A stretch of DNA of 24,538 nucleotides. Source: DTLA01 sp034436295 (GTDB lineage: Bacteria; Chloroflexota; Anaerolineae; DTLA01). Made by a program: the position numbers and the translations under genes. The notes beneath the pieces were generated by a model. That model was not told the DNA's origin, made no database searches, and saw nothing but the letters and a program-made list of their open reading frames with translations. Location: contig DAOTVT010000090.1 in assembly GCA_034436295.1 (NCBI GenBank), forward strand, positions 1 to 24,538. The letters are read 5' to 3'. This document shows positions 1-7,876 of this stretch, in pieces; positions within the stretch are counted from its first letter, which is position 1; each line of letters begins with the position of its first letter.

Positions 1-18
1 GCGGCGGGGAGCGGGTAA

Positions 19-92
19 CCCCTCACACCCCCCTGGCCGCGCGGGCGGGCATTGTTCCCTCTCCCGCTGGGAGAGGGCTAGGGTGAGGGGCG
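19..92. repeat. REP-like nested palindrome, copy 1
   Basis: An inner hairpin has arms CCCTCTCCC (58-66) and GGGAGAGGG with a 3-base loop. Outer arms CCCCTCAC (19-26) and GTGAGGGG (83-90) can also pair. Bases 54-92 recur at 219-257 with a single mismatch, and a related nested palindrome lies at 16448-16510. It is probably a dispersed extragenic palindromic element; no function is visible. Confidence 0.7.
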
Positions 93-218
93 CTTGGATC
101 GCGAAGGACACGAAACGGCGCGAAAGGCGCGAAAAATCGGGGCGGCGCATGCCGCGCGGGGCTGAACCCCCGCGCTGACGGAGCAAAGCCCCTCCGGGGC
201 TGGGCCGGCGCGTGCGTC

Positions 219-257
219 GTTCCCTCTCCCGCTGGGAGAGGGTTAGGGTGAGGGGCG
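219..257. repeat. REP-like palindrome, copy 2
   Basis: 39 bp identical to 54-92 except for one base (C at 78 versus T at 243), lying 165 bp further right in the same orientation. It keeps the inner hairpin but lacks the upstream outer arm of copy 1. Confidence 0.7.
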
Positions 258-294
258 TCGCCCGCGGGTCGCCCCTATGCCAGGCCCAACACCC

Positions 295-319
295 TTCGTG
301 TGGATTCGTGTGATTCGTG
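295..319. repeat. Short direct repeats of TTCGTG
   Basis: TTCGTG occurs at 295-300, 305-310 and 314-319 with 4- and 3-base spacers. It lies about 27 bp upstream of a candidate -35 box. It could be a simple degenerate repeat or a regulator site; nothing decides between them. Confidence 0.4.
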
Positions 320-345
320 GATGACGCCAGCGCGCGACGGCCAAT

Positions 346-374
346 TTGACAAATCGGCCCCTCCCGCATACGGT
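346..374 (+). promoter_or_regulatory. Candidate sigma70 promoter of the NifX-like gene
   Basis: A consensus -35 TTGACA at 346-351 is followed by a 17-base spacer and a weak -10 TACGGT at 369-374. The implied leader is about 26 bases. A strong ribosome binding site, GGAGGAG (394-400), lies 6 bases before the ATG at 407. Confidence 0.5.
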
Positions 375-406
375 AGGCCATCACGGATACCACGGAGGAG
401 CGCGCC

Positions 407-784
407 ATGTCCCTTGACAGCACACCCGCTCACCAGCACCATCACGCTCGCATCACTGCGAAGGTCGCAGTCGCCACGGACGACGGCCTCACCGTCCGCG
501 AGACGTTCGCCGGCGCCGCCTACTACGCCGTCCTCACCGTCCACGAGAGCGACATCATCCACAGCGAACTGCGCGAGGCCCCGCCCCTCGGCCACGCCGC
601 AGACCTGGACCGCGCCATCGGCGTGCTGCGCGACTGCCAGGTGGCGCTGGCCCGAAGCATGGACGACGACACGCGCAGCGCCCTCCAGCGCGCCGGGATT
701 CAGCCATTCGCCACGCCCGTGGACCTGGTGGAAGACGCCGTGGACCGCTTCGTGCTGGACACCCTGGCCGAAATGGGGCGCTAG
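407..784 (+). CDS. NifX/NifB-like small cluster-binding family protein
   Basis: A 125-residue protein that matches the pattern of the dinitrogenase iron-molybdenum cofactor family (NifX/NifY/NifB C-terminal-like). It has an N-terminal strand with VAVATDDG (20-27), a central glycine/alanine-rich turn, RDCQVALARSMDDDTRSAL (75-93) and the AGIQPFAT strand (96-103), then a C-terminal helix. Family members bind or carry iron-sulphur/molybdenum clusters, but many outside nif clusters have no known role. The usual HFG near residue 33 is TFA here, so a common ligand histidine is missing. The N-terminus has a short His-rich stretch (residues 9-13), which could bind metal. The start is fixed by a strong ribosome binding site. 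It is the only plus-strand gene, is monocistronic between a promoter candidate and a terminator, and has no nif neighbour. Family call fairly sure; function unknown. Confidence 0.78.
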   Translation: MSLDSTPAHQHHHARITAKVAVATDDGLTVRETFAGAAYYAVLTVHESDIIHSELREAPPLGHAADLDRAIGVLRDCQVALARSMDDDTRSALQRAGIQPFATPVDLVEDAVDRFVLDTLAEMGR

Positions 785-854
785 AGCGGAAGCGAGCCGC
801 GGCGCGCCCGACACACCCGCATATCTGCACGGGACAATGCGGCCAGAAAGAGGC

Positions 855-893
855 GGAGGGGTTGCTGCCTGCTCAGCAACCCCTCCTGTTTTT
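855..893 (+). terminator. Rho-independent terminator after the NifX-like gene
   Basis: A perfect 12-bp stem (GGAGGGGTTGCT at 855-866 with AGCAACCCCTCC at 875-886, 8-base loop) is followed by TGTTTTT (887-893). It sits 70 bp after the plus-strand stop and 45 bp beyond the stop of the converging minus-strand gene. It may act in both directions, though the T-tract favours the plus strand. Confidence 0.85.
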
Positions 894-937
894 GCGCGTT
901 GTTCCGGAGCCGTAGCCCCTTCCCCTCAACGCGCCTC

Positions 938-3900
938 CTAGGGGAGGACCAGTAGTTGTCCGACGTAGATCACCCATGGGGCGGTGATGCCATTGGCAGC
1001 CGCCAGGGCCTCCACCGTAGTCCCGTGCCGCCACGCGATGGAGTAGAGCGTGTCGCCAGGGAGCACCGTGTAGACGCGCCCGGGCCGCGGCTGCGCCTGT
1101 GGCAGCAGGAGCCGCTGGCCGGGGTAAATCCACCACGGGTTGGTGATGCGGTTCAGCAGCATGAGCGTCTGCACCGTCGTGCCATGCCGCAGGGCGATGG
1201 ACGTGAGCGTGTCGCCGGGCTGCACCACGTAGATGCGACTCTCGGTCTCGCCGCCCGCAGGGATGAGCAGGCTCTGCCCCACGTAGATGAACCAGGGGTT
1301 GGCGATGCGGTTGAGCCGCGCCAGTTCCGCAACGGTCGTGCCATAGCGCCACGCGATGGAGAACAGCGTGTCGCCCCGCTGCACGATATAAACCTGGGTT
1401 TCCGCGGGCGGCTGCGGCTGGCCTTCCGGCACCACCAGCACCTGGCCCACGTAGATGAAGGACGGATCGGCCAGCCCGTTCAGCGCCACCAGCACGTCCA
1501 CCGTCGTCCCGTAGCGCAGCGCGATGGAGTAGAGCGTGTCGCCGGGCTGCACGGTGTAGCGCCCCAAGGGCAGCGGCGTCGCCGTCGGGAGCGGCGTGGC
1601 CGTGGGCAGCGGCGCCGATGTGGGCCATGGCGTCGGGCTTGGGCTGGGCACGGGCGACGTGGGCCATGCCGTCGGGCTGGGCAGCGGCGTCGCCGAAGGC
1701 CACGGCGAACCGGTGGGCGCGGGCGTCGGCGTCCAGACCGGCATCGTGGGCCACGGCGTGGCCGACGGAGTCGCCGTCGCGCCGGGCACCGTGGGCAGCG
1801 GCGTGGCCGTCCACGTGGGCATCGGCGAGGGCGACGGGGACTGCGGCGTCTGCGTGGGCGCGGCCGTAGGATACCCCGTCGGCGTGGCCGAAGGGTAGGC
1901 TGTCGGCGTGCGGGTTGGCGTGGCCGAAGGCAGCCCCGTCGGCGTGCGCGTCGGCGTGGCCGATGCCGCGGGCGTGAACGTGGCCGTAGGCGTCCACGTC
2001 GCGGTGGGCGTGGCCGTCGGCGGCACGGTCGGCGTCGCCGTCGGCGTGGGCGTCGGCGTCGGCACCCAGGGCGGCGTATACCAGGGCAGCGGCGTAGGCG
2101 TGTTGGTCGCCGTCGCCGTGGGCGTGCGCGTCGGCGTATGGGTCGGCGTGGGCGTCGGCGTGCCGGTCGCGCTGGCGGTCGGCGTCGGCGTATAGGTGGG
2201 CCACCACGGCGGCAGTTTGGTGCTCGTGGCCGTCGGCAGCGGCCTGGGCGTCTCGGTCGGCTCGGATGTCGGGCGCGCCACGGGCGTCTGCGTGGTCTCG
2301 GGCGCGGGCGTGGGCGTCGGCGTCGCCGTCGGCGTGGCCGTAGGCGTATGGCCGGGCGCGGGCGTGTCGGTCGGCGCAGGCGTGAATGTGGGCGTGGGGG
2401 TCCACGTGGCGGTAGGCGTCGGCGTGGCCGTCGGCGTGTCGGTAGGCGTCGGCGTATGCGTCGCCGTGGGCGTGTTCGTAGCCGTAGGCGTCCACGTCGC
2501 GGTCGGCGTCGGCGTGTCGGTAGGCGTGGGCGTCCACGTGGCTGTAGGCGTCGCCGTCGGTGTATCCGTGGCCGTCGGCGCGGGCGTGGCCGTATGGGTC
2601 GGCGTCGCCGTCGGGGTCTCCGTCGGCGTGAGCGTCGGCGTCGCCGTGGGCGTCCGCGTGGCCGTGGGCGTGCGCGTCGGCGTCGCCGTCGGCGTGTCGG
2701 TCGGCGCGGGCGTGAACGTGGCCGTCGCCGCGCGCGTCGGCGATGGCGTGAGGGTGGGCGTAGCCGTCGGCGTCGCCGTGGCGGTCGGCGTCGGCGTGGG
2801 CGTGGGCAACGTGTACTTCAGCACCAGGCGCGGGCGCACATCCGGCACCGCGTGGTTGGCCGACGCAAACTGGTACTCCACCGATACGCTCCCCGCCCCC
2901 TTCAGCACGAATCCCCTGTTGGCCGACGGATTCTGGAGCCACTCCTGCACCGCGTCGGTAACGTTGAACGTGTACCACGCGCCGGCGTCGCTCAGGGTGC
3001 GAGAATCCAGCGGGGTGCCCGTGCGGTCGTCGGGGATGCCGTTGGCGCCCGGCGCGGCCCAGGCCAACTGGTTCGTCGCGCGAAGCCAGGTCGCGGCGTC
3101 GTCGCTCCACTCCTTGTTCACCTTGTAGAGCGTAACGGTCATCGGATTGGGGTTGCTGCGGTTCTCCACATACAGTTCCAGCGAAGCCGACTCCAGCCGC
3201 GCCCCCGGCGGCAGGTCTATGGCGTGGAACGTGATCAGCGAAGCACGCACATCGCCCTGGCGCACGGCGATTCGGCTGGCCGTGCCGTTCGTCTTGTTCT
3301 CGTCCCAGGCGTCAATAAGCGTGTCCTCAGTTCCGATGTATCCGTTCACACCTTCCTGCAAAATTTTTACGGCCTGGTTGGGCGCCAGCGTCGGCGTGGG
3401 CGGCGGAGGCTGCGGTGCCCCCGGCGCTGTGGCGGTGGGCTGCGCCGTGGGCGTGCGGGTGGGCCACGGCGTGGGCGTAGGCTCGAACCCCGTCCACGAG
3501 CCAGCCACGTCCAGGAAGTGGATGGTCTCGTCGCCATCGCCGTTGTTCCAGATGCGCAAATCAGCCATCCCCGGCAACTGATCGTTGAAGTAGGCGTCGG
3601 TGATGATCCAGTCTTTCTGCACCCACATGTTGGTGCCGCGCTTCTGGATTTCCAGCGTCTTGACGCCGCCCTGGGCATCGGGATATTGCAGCGACAGTTT
3701 GTCCGTGCCCTTGTCCAGGTACACGAGGGAAATCTTGTAGGTCAGGCCGCCCTGCGGAGGCAGGTTGGCGAAGGGCCAGCCGTTGTCTATGTCAAACGTC
3801 ATGTAGGTGTTGCCGCTGGCCTGGTCGGTGCGTCGGGCCGTGTAGGAAGGCGAGGTCTGGCGCAGCATGTCCTCGGTGCGCGGGTTGGTGAAGTACTGAC

Positions 3901-5911
3901 TGCGCGCAGGCGACGGCAGGTCTACGTTCTTGACGGCAACGGTGCGGCTCTGGGGCGCGGTCTCCAACCGATACAGGTAGAACATGTAGTCGCCGTAGAG
4001 GCCCGACGTCCAGCAGCCGGTGGCCTCCTTGCGGGTCGTGTCCTGCGCCTCGCGTAGGGCAATCCAAACGCTCGGCGTGGTCTCCACATTCTTGCCCAGA
4101 TGCGTATTCACGAAGTTGGAGAAGCCAGGGACAGCGGCGAATACGCCAAGCACGTCCGAGTGGATGTCCATGAAGTCCAACTTGTGCGACATGGCCGCCA
4201 GGAACATCCAGTACGCGCCCGCTGGCCCAGGCATGATGTGCATGCCGCCCGCCGTCTCGCCCGCGCGGGGCAATAAGGGCCTGCGCAGCCAGATGACGGA
4301 CTCGCCCGTGCGCTCGGCGTTGCTCTTGTAGGTGAGCGCGCCCGAGTTGGGCTGCCAGATGTTGGTCTTCAGGCCCACGGGCGGGTTCAGCGTCGCGCCA
4401 AAGTCCACATTGTAGGGCAGGCCCGCCAGGTAGATGGGCTTGTTGGGGAACGCCTCGCGGTGCCACTTCTCGGCATCCAGGAGCAGTTTCTCAAACTCAT
4501 CCTGCGTAACCTGCTTGAGCAATTCCCCCTCATAGTCGCACCCACCCATGTTCTTGGTGGCCACCGCCTCGCCGTCAAAGCCGATGCCGATGACCACGCC
4601 GGCCAGGCGCGGGTCGTTCCCGAACTCCTGCCCCAGGGCGTAGATCAGTTTCCGGTATTCCTCCTGCCAGACGGGGTCGTCATACTTGGGAGCCACCTGG
4701 GACTTGGCGCACCCCGCCGGTTGCAGGATGTAACTCCCGCCGATGAGTCTTTTCACCCGCTCGGGCGTGAAATCAATCACCGTACCGTCCAGTTGAGCGC
4801 CGTAGAAATACACGTGCAGGATCACCGGCTTGGAAATCTGCTGCCCGTCCGGGAGCGTGATCTTCATCTGCGACGCCTTGTCCAGGTAAGCGCGCAGGCT
4901 GCTGAAGTCGCCATCAATGGCGTCCCATGTTACGATGTTCATGGAGCCGAAGGGGCCGTATTCAGGCATGTCGTTGGGGTTCACGTTGCGCCAGTCGTAC
5001 ATCCAGTACACGATGGCGGGCGGCTTGGGGACGTTGCGCGGGGGCGAGGCCACCCACACCACGCGGTTGGCCGCCGAGCCGTCGTACTTGGCGCCGGCGA
5101 ATTGCGCCACGTCGCCCGTGAACACGGCGGTAATCGTGTTGTTGCCATGCTCCGCGCCCGAGGCGCTCAGCGTCGCCTGCGCGTAGCCGTCGGCGTCGGT
5201 GGAGGCGCTCTTCTGATCGTAGAAGCCCGAGAAGTAGATGGTGCGGCCGGCGGGCAGGGGCTTCCCCTGAGTGTCCAGCAGGCGGGCGCGCACGGTAACC
5301 GAATCGCCCCGCGACACCTGGCTGGGCAGCGAGACGATCTCCATCCGCGTGGGGATGGCGTCGGCGCCGCCCCCGACCATGAACATGCCCGTGGCGCGGC
5401 TGCCCGTGTACTGGGCGTCGCCCTGGAAGTAGGCCACCGCCTGATAACTGGTGGCCGTGTTGCGGAACCCGCCGGAGCCGCAGAACCCGCTGCGCAGAAG
5501 GTCGTTGACGATGGGCATCTCGTACACGGCGCGGCCCTGCGCGTCGGTGCGGGTGTAGTAGGCGTAGTTCCACTCGTCGTTGTACGTGAAGGCGATCTTC
5601 CGCCCGCCCAGCGGGTTCCCGTTCACGTCGGTCAGGATGGCCTCCATGCGCAGGGTAGAGGTTCCGATGCGCATGGACTCATTGGGCGACAGATTGAGGG
5701 TCAGGCGCGACTCCTGCCGCACCACGTGGGGCACCACCGTCTCGCCAGTCGCCGGTTGCTGCTGCCGCCTAGGGGCCAGCGCCCCCTTGAGCGCCAGGAA
5801 CAGCGCCGCGCCGAACAAGAGCACGATGGCCGCGATGAGCAGGATTCGCAGCCAGGTGTTCCGCTTTTCGGCTTTCAGATCAATCCAGCCGTCTTCCTTT
5901 CGGCGTCCCAT
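938..5911 (-). CDS. Membrane-anchored modular protein: glycoside-hydrolase-like, DNRLRE and 4 LysM
   Basis: A 1657-residue surface protein. A basic N-terminus precedes one transmembrane helix (about 20-44) with no clear cleavage site, so it is probably anchored with the rest outside. Two Ig-like sandwiches follow (about 68-180 and 187-288), then a TIM-barrel-like module (about 298-610) with FDGE at 445-448, a possible acid/base glutamate. A beta-sandwich (about 612-806) comes next, then a DNRLRE-type domain (about 846-1036), a Thr-Pro linker of about 410 residues, and four LysM domains (about 1450-1657), each with a GDTL-SIA-GTTV core. LysM binds GlcNAc-containing glycans. The barrel and sandwich resemble those of the protein at 13928-16282. 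The ATG follows a GGGGAGGA ribosome binding site. The gene stands alone after the terminator at 6046-6077. The substrate is unknown and catalysis is not established. Confidence 0.85.
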   Translation of the reverse strand: MGRRKEDGWIDLKAEKRNTWLRILLIAAIVLLFGAALFLALKGALAPRRQQQPATGETVVPHVVRQESRLTLNLSPNESMRIGTSTLRMEAILTDVNGNPLGGRKIAFTYNDEWNYAYYTRTDAQGRAVYEMPIVNDLLRSGFCGSGGFRNTATSYQAVAYFQGDAQYTGSRATGMFMVGGGADAIPTRMEIVSLPSQVSRGDSVTVRARLLDTQGKPLPAGRTIYFSGFYDQKSASTDADGYAQATLSASGAEHGNNTITAVFTGDVAQFAGAKYDGSAANRVVWVASPPRNVPKPPAIVYWMYDWRNVNPNDMPEYGPFGSMNIVTWDAIDGDFSSLRAYLDKASQMKITLPDGQQISKPVILHVYFYGAQLDGTVIDFTPERVKRLIGGSYILQPAGCAKSQVAPKYDDPVWQEEYRKLIYALGQEFGNDPRLAGVVIGIGFDGEAVATKNMGGCDYEGELLKQVTQDEFEKLLLDAEKWHREAFPNKPIYLAGLPYNVDFGATLNPPVGLKTNIWQPNSGALTYKSNAERTGESVIWLRRPLLPRAGETAGGMHIMPGPAGAYWMFLAAMSHKLDFMDIHSDVLGVFAAVPGFSNFVNTHLGKNVETTPSVWIALREAQDTTRKEATGCWTSGLYGDYMFYLYRLETAPQSRTVAVKNVDLPSPARSQYFTNPRTEDMLRQTSPSYTARRTDQASGNTYMTFDIDNGWPFANLPPQGGLTYKISLVYLDKGTDKLSLQYPDAQGGVKTLEIQKRGTNMWVQKDWIITDAYFNDQLPGMADLRIWNNGDGDETIHFLDVAGSWTGFEPTPTPWPTRTPTAQPTATAPGAPQPPPPTPTLAPNQAVKILQEGVNGYIGTEDTLIDAWDENKTNGTASRIAVRQGDVRASLITFHAIDLPPGARLESASLELYVENRSNPNPMTVTLYKVNKEWSDDAATWLRATNQLAWAAPGANGIPDDRTGTPLDSRTLSDAGAWYTFNVTDAVQEWLQNPSANRGFVLKGAGSVSVEYQFASANHAVPDVRPRLVLKYTLPTPTPTPTATATPTATPTLTPSPTRAATATFTPAPTDTPTATPTRTPTATRTPTATPTLTPTETPTATPTHTATPAPTATDTPTATPTATWTPTPTDTPTPTATWTPTATNTPTATHTPTPTDTPTATPTPTATWTPTPTFTPAPTDTPAPGHTPTATPTATPTPTPAPETTQTPVARPTSEPTETPRPLPTATSTKLPPWWPTYTPTPTASATGTPTPTPTHTPTRTPTATATNTPTPLPWYTPPWVPTPTPTPTATPTVPPTATPTATWTPTATFTPAASATPTRTPTGLPSATPTRTPTAYPSATPTGYPTAAPTQTPQSPSPSPMPTWTATPLPTVPGATATPSATPWPTMPVWTPTPAPTGSPWPSATPLPSPTAWPTSPVPSPSPTPWPTSAPLPTATPLPTATPLPLGRYTVQPGDTLYSIALRYGTTVDVLVALNGLADPSFIYVGQVLVVPEGQPQPPAETQVYIVQRGDTLFSIAWRYGTTVAELARLNRIANPWFIYVGQSLLIPAGGETESRIYVVQPGDTLTSIALRHGTTVQTLMLLNRITNPWWIYPGQRLLLPQAQPRPGRVYTVLPGDTLYSIAWRHGTTVEALAAANGITAPWVIYVGQLLVLP
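1565..2803 (-). repeat. Low-complexity Thr-Pro linker DNA
   Basis: About 1.24 kb of degenerate 6-base words (GTCGGC/GTGGGC on the plus strand) encode about 410 residues of TPTPT/TATPT repeats between the DNRLRE domain and the LysM domains. It is protein-coding linker, not a CRISPR or satellite. All overlapping long open frames here (Arg-Gly-rich, Val-Gly-rich, His-Ala-Asp-rich) are by-products of the repeat. Confidence 0.85.
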
Positions 5912-5936
5912 GATAGATCCTCCCCTTTACGTCAGG

Positions 5937-6022
5937 CCATCGGCTTTCGCAGGAACCGATGGCGCTTGCAGGCACCAATCGGCATGCAAATTCCATGCCA
6001 CATGCCGCACTTGATAAGTGCG
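5937..6022. promoter_or_regulatory. Cluster of inverted repeats upstream of the LysM protein gene
   Basis: Three inverted repeats lie between the LysM gene start and the upstream terminator. They are CCATCGG/CCGATGG (5937-5943, 5956-5962), GGCATG/CATGCC (5981-5986, 5994-5999, with a further CATGCC at 6001-6006), and a perfect CGCACTT-GAT-AAGTGCG (6006-6022). No clear -35/-10 pair is visible, so the gene's promoter is unplaced. The repeats are candidate operators or leader hairpins. Confidence 0.35.
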
Positions 6023-6045
6023 AAGGCAAGGGGAGCGACCGCTAT

Positions 6046-6077
6046 CAAAAACAAAGCCTGGGGTGCGCCCCAGGCTT
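6046..6077 (-). terminator. Rho-independent terminator after the acyltransferase gene
   Basis: Read on the minus strand, a perfect 10-bp stem AAGCCTGGGG/CCCCAGGCTT (6054-6077, 4-base loop) is followed by TGTTTTT. It lies 24 bp after the stop of the acyltransferase gene and separates that operon from the LysM protein gene. Confidence 0.88.
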
Positions 6078-6100
6078 CCGCGCAAGCCCATGGAAGCCGC

Positions 6101-6733
6101 CTACCGGTAGGGTTTGTCCGTCAGCCCCGTCTCGCACGTCAGGTCGTCTATGCGGCACACGACCCGCGCCGGGTTGCCATAGGCCACGGAACGCGCCGGA
6201 ATATCCTTCGTAACCACGCTGCCCGCGCCGATGAGGGCAAACTCGCCGATCTCCACGTACGGCAGGAGCGTTACATTCCCGCCCACCTGCGACCCGCGCC
6301 GTATGGTGGGGCCCTTCATGCACCGCTTGGACTCGGGGCAGCCCGGATGGATGTCGTTGGTGATGATGACGCCCGGCGCCAGGAAGACGTCGTCTTCTAT
6401 CACCGTGAACTGGGCCACATAGACGCCCGTGTGGATTTTCACCCGATGCCCGATGACGCAGCCGTAATCCACCACCGAGTTGCTCCAGATGGACACATGG
6501 TCGCCGATGCGGTTCTCCTCGCGCACGACGACGTTGTGGCCCGTCTGGAAGTCGGCGCCGATGACCGAGCCTTCGTACAGCACGGTGCCCGAGCGCAGCC
6601 GCGCGCCAGGCCCCACCACCAGGCGACGGTCGGGGATGTCGCGGCCCGTGGGGTAGCCCAGGAGCACGCCCTCGTCAATCTCCTGTGGCGCGCCCAGTTG
6701 CACCAACGCCGACAGAATCCTGGCGCCGCTCAC
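6101..6733 (-). CDS. Left-handed beta-helix acyltransferase (likely sugar N-acetyltransferase)
   Basis: A 210-residue protein made mostly of hexapeptide repeats (about 38-185, e.g. IGADFQ, IGDHVS, IGHRVK, IGEFAL), the hallmark of trimeric LbH acetyltransferases, ending in the common AYGNPARVV segment. Family members such as WbpD/WlbB move an acetyl group from acetyl-CoA to the amino group of a UDP-3-amino sugar. The GTG start overlaps the stop of the dehydrogenase gene by 4 bases (GTGA), so the two are co-translated. A DegT aminotransferase further upstream (16576-17685) could supply the amino sugar. Fold is near certain. The exact acceptor, a 3-amino-GlcNAc or its uronic acid, is inferred from the gene set. 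Confidence 0.85.
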   Translation of the reverse strand: MSGARILSALVQLGAPQEIDEGVLLGYPTGRDIPDRRLVVGPGARLRSGTVLYEGSVIGADFQTGHNVVVREENRIGDHVSIWSNSVVDYGCVIGHRVKIHTGVYVAQFTVIEDDVFLAPGVIITNDIHPGCPESKRCMKGPTIRRGSQVGGNVTLLPYVEIGEFALIGAGSVVTKDIPARSVAYGNPARVVCRIDDLTCETGLTDKPYR

Positions 6734-7749
6734 AGCCGCACCCGCTCCCTCATGCCGCCGTTGAGCAGCGACCGCGTGGCCGCCTCCAGGATGCGCACTA
6801 CCTCAAGCCCATCGCGGCCGTCGCTCCGAGGGCGCTCGCCCGTGCGGACGCAGTGCAGGAAGTGCTCGCACTCCACGCGCAGCGGCTCCACGTTGGGGAT
6901 GGCAGGCGTGGTGATGTCGCCGTAGCGGTAGGAAAGGTGAAACTCCTCCAGCGTGTCGCTGTACGGCGGGACGTCTACGCCTTTGTCGTAAATCTTGATC
7001 TTCTCGGTGGGCTCCACATCGTCGTACACCACCATCTTCTTGCTGCCCACGACGGTGATGCGGCGAATCTTGCACGGGTCTAGCCACGAGACCCGAATGT
7101 CGGCCATGATCTCATTGGGGAAGTGCAGCGTCAGGTAGGCCACATCGTGAATCTTGGGCCGCACATAGGCCGCGCCGCGCGCGCTGACGTTCACCGGCAG
7201 CATCCCCAGGATGAACAGCAGGATGGACACGTCGTGGGGAGCCAGATCCCACACCACGTTGATATCCGGCTGGAAGATGCCGAGATTCACCCGCGTCGCG
7301 TTGATGTAGTAGATGCGGCCCAGTTCCCCCGCAGCGATGATGCGGCGCAGGTACTCCACCGCGGGGTTGTACTCAAACGTGTGCCCCACCATGAGGGACA
7401 GGCCCCGCTTCTCGGCCAGGTTCACCAGATCCTCGGCCTCCTCGCTGTTGGCGGTGAGGGGCTTCTCCACCAGGACATGCTTGCCGGCCAGGAGCGCCTC
7501 CCTGGCCAGGCGGTGATGCGTCGGGATGGGCGTGGCGATGGCGACCGCCTCCACGTCCGAACGCAGCAGTTCCTGGTAGTCCGTGGTTACGCGCACCGCC
7601 GGATACAGTTCGCGGACATGGGCCAGGCGGTCCTGGCGCAGGTCGCACACCATGGCCATATCCGCGCTGGGAATCTCGTGGAAGTTGCGAATGAGTTTGG
7701 GTCCCCAGTAACCGGCACCCAGAACTCCTACCTTCACTTGTCGTTCCAC
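6730..7749 (-). CDS. Gfo/Idh/MocA-family NAD(P)-dependent sugar dehydrogenase
   Basis: 339 residues. An N-terminal Rossmann fold has GAGYWG (11-16) for dinucleotide binding, then the EKP signature (95-97) with the family lysine, and a C-terminal alpha/beta substrate domain with LAPHDVSIL. Relatives paired with a DegT aminotransferase and an LbH acetyltransferase (WlbA/WbpB, GnnA) oxidise C3 of a UDP-GlcNAc-type sugar. I choose the GTG at 7749 because AGGAG lies 8 bases upstream. The open frame runs on further, but the extra sequence does not resemble the family and would overlap the next gene. It overlaps the acyltransferase gene by 4 bases. Family call sure; the 3-dehydrogenase role is inferred. 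Confidence 0.88.
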   Translation of the reverse strand: MERQVKVGVLGAGYWGPKLIRNFHEIPSADMAMVCDLRQDRLAHVRELYPAVRVTTDYQELLRSDVEAVAIATPIPTHHRLAREALLAGKHVLVEKPLTANSEEAEDLVNLAEKRGLSLMVGHTFEYNPAVEYLRRIIAAGELGRIYYINATRVNLGIFQPDINVVWDLAPHDVSILLFILGMLPVNVSARGAAYVRPKIHDVAYLTLHFPNEIMADIRVSWLDPCKIRRITVVGSKKMVVYDDVEPTEKIKIYDKGVDVPPYSDTLEEFHLSYRYGDITTPAIPNVEPLRVECEHFLHCVRTGERPRSDGRDGLEVVRILEAATRSLLNGGMRERVRL

Positions 7750-7876
7750 CAACCGATCTCCTATGACAACAGTTTTCCGCACATCTCTTGCGAAGGAAGA
7801 AAGCGTCGTGTAGATGCGGAGCCTCAGCGGCCACGAGCGGCACCCGGACCACGCAGTTGCCTTCGCGGTCCCGCTC

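Larger units (their letters stand above)
1..406. other. Gene-free left end, repeat-rich
   Basis: I see no credible gene here; the open frames are short and look like no family I know. The stretch holds two copies of a palindromic repeat (19-92 and 219-257), a run of degenerate CGCGAA-type words around 110-138, three TTCGTG words at 295-319, and the promoter candidate of the following gene. It reads as repeat-decorated intergenic DNA. Confidence 0.6.

Noticed and set aside
1565..2803. CRISPR-like look of regular short repeats
   Set aside because: The words are 6 bases and degenerate, with no unique spacers, and the stretch is coding throughout.
873..3110. 745-codon minus-strand frame rich in His-Ala-Asp
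   Set aside because: Out-of-frame reading of the Thr-Pro linker and LysM coding DNA; it overlaps the real frame and has no ribosome binding site or recognisable domain.
2196..3128. Val-Gly-rich plus-strand frame resembling an elastin-like protein
   Set aside because: Complement of ACG/CCG codons of the linker. The same artefact appears at 8121-8564, 10395-10628, 11912-12217 and 13172-13705, each exactly over a linker.
956..4057. 1033-codon open frame on the plus strand, Arg/Gly-rich
   Set aside because: It is the antisense of the Thr-Pro linker and barrel of the LysM protein. Its composition follows the repeat, it has no domain, and the minus-strand frame has clear LysM, DNRLRE and barrel motifs.
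4460..6925. 821-codon plus-strand frame
   Set aside because: It runs antisense through the LysM protein start, a strong terminator and the acyltransferase gene, all better supported, and has no motif.
7750..7876. Promoter for the dehydrogenase gene
   Set aside because: Only a good ribosome binding site is visible; no -35/-10 pair was convincing on the minus strand.
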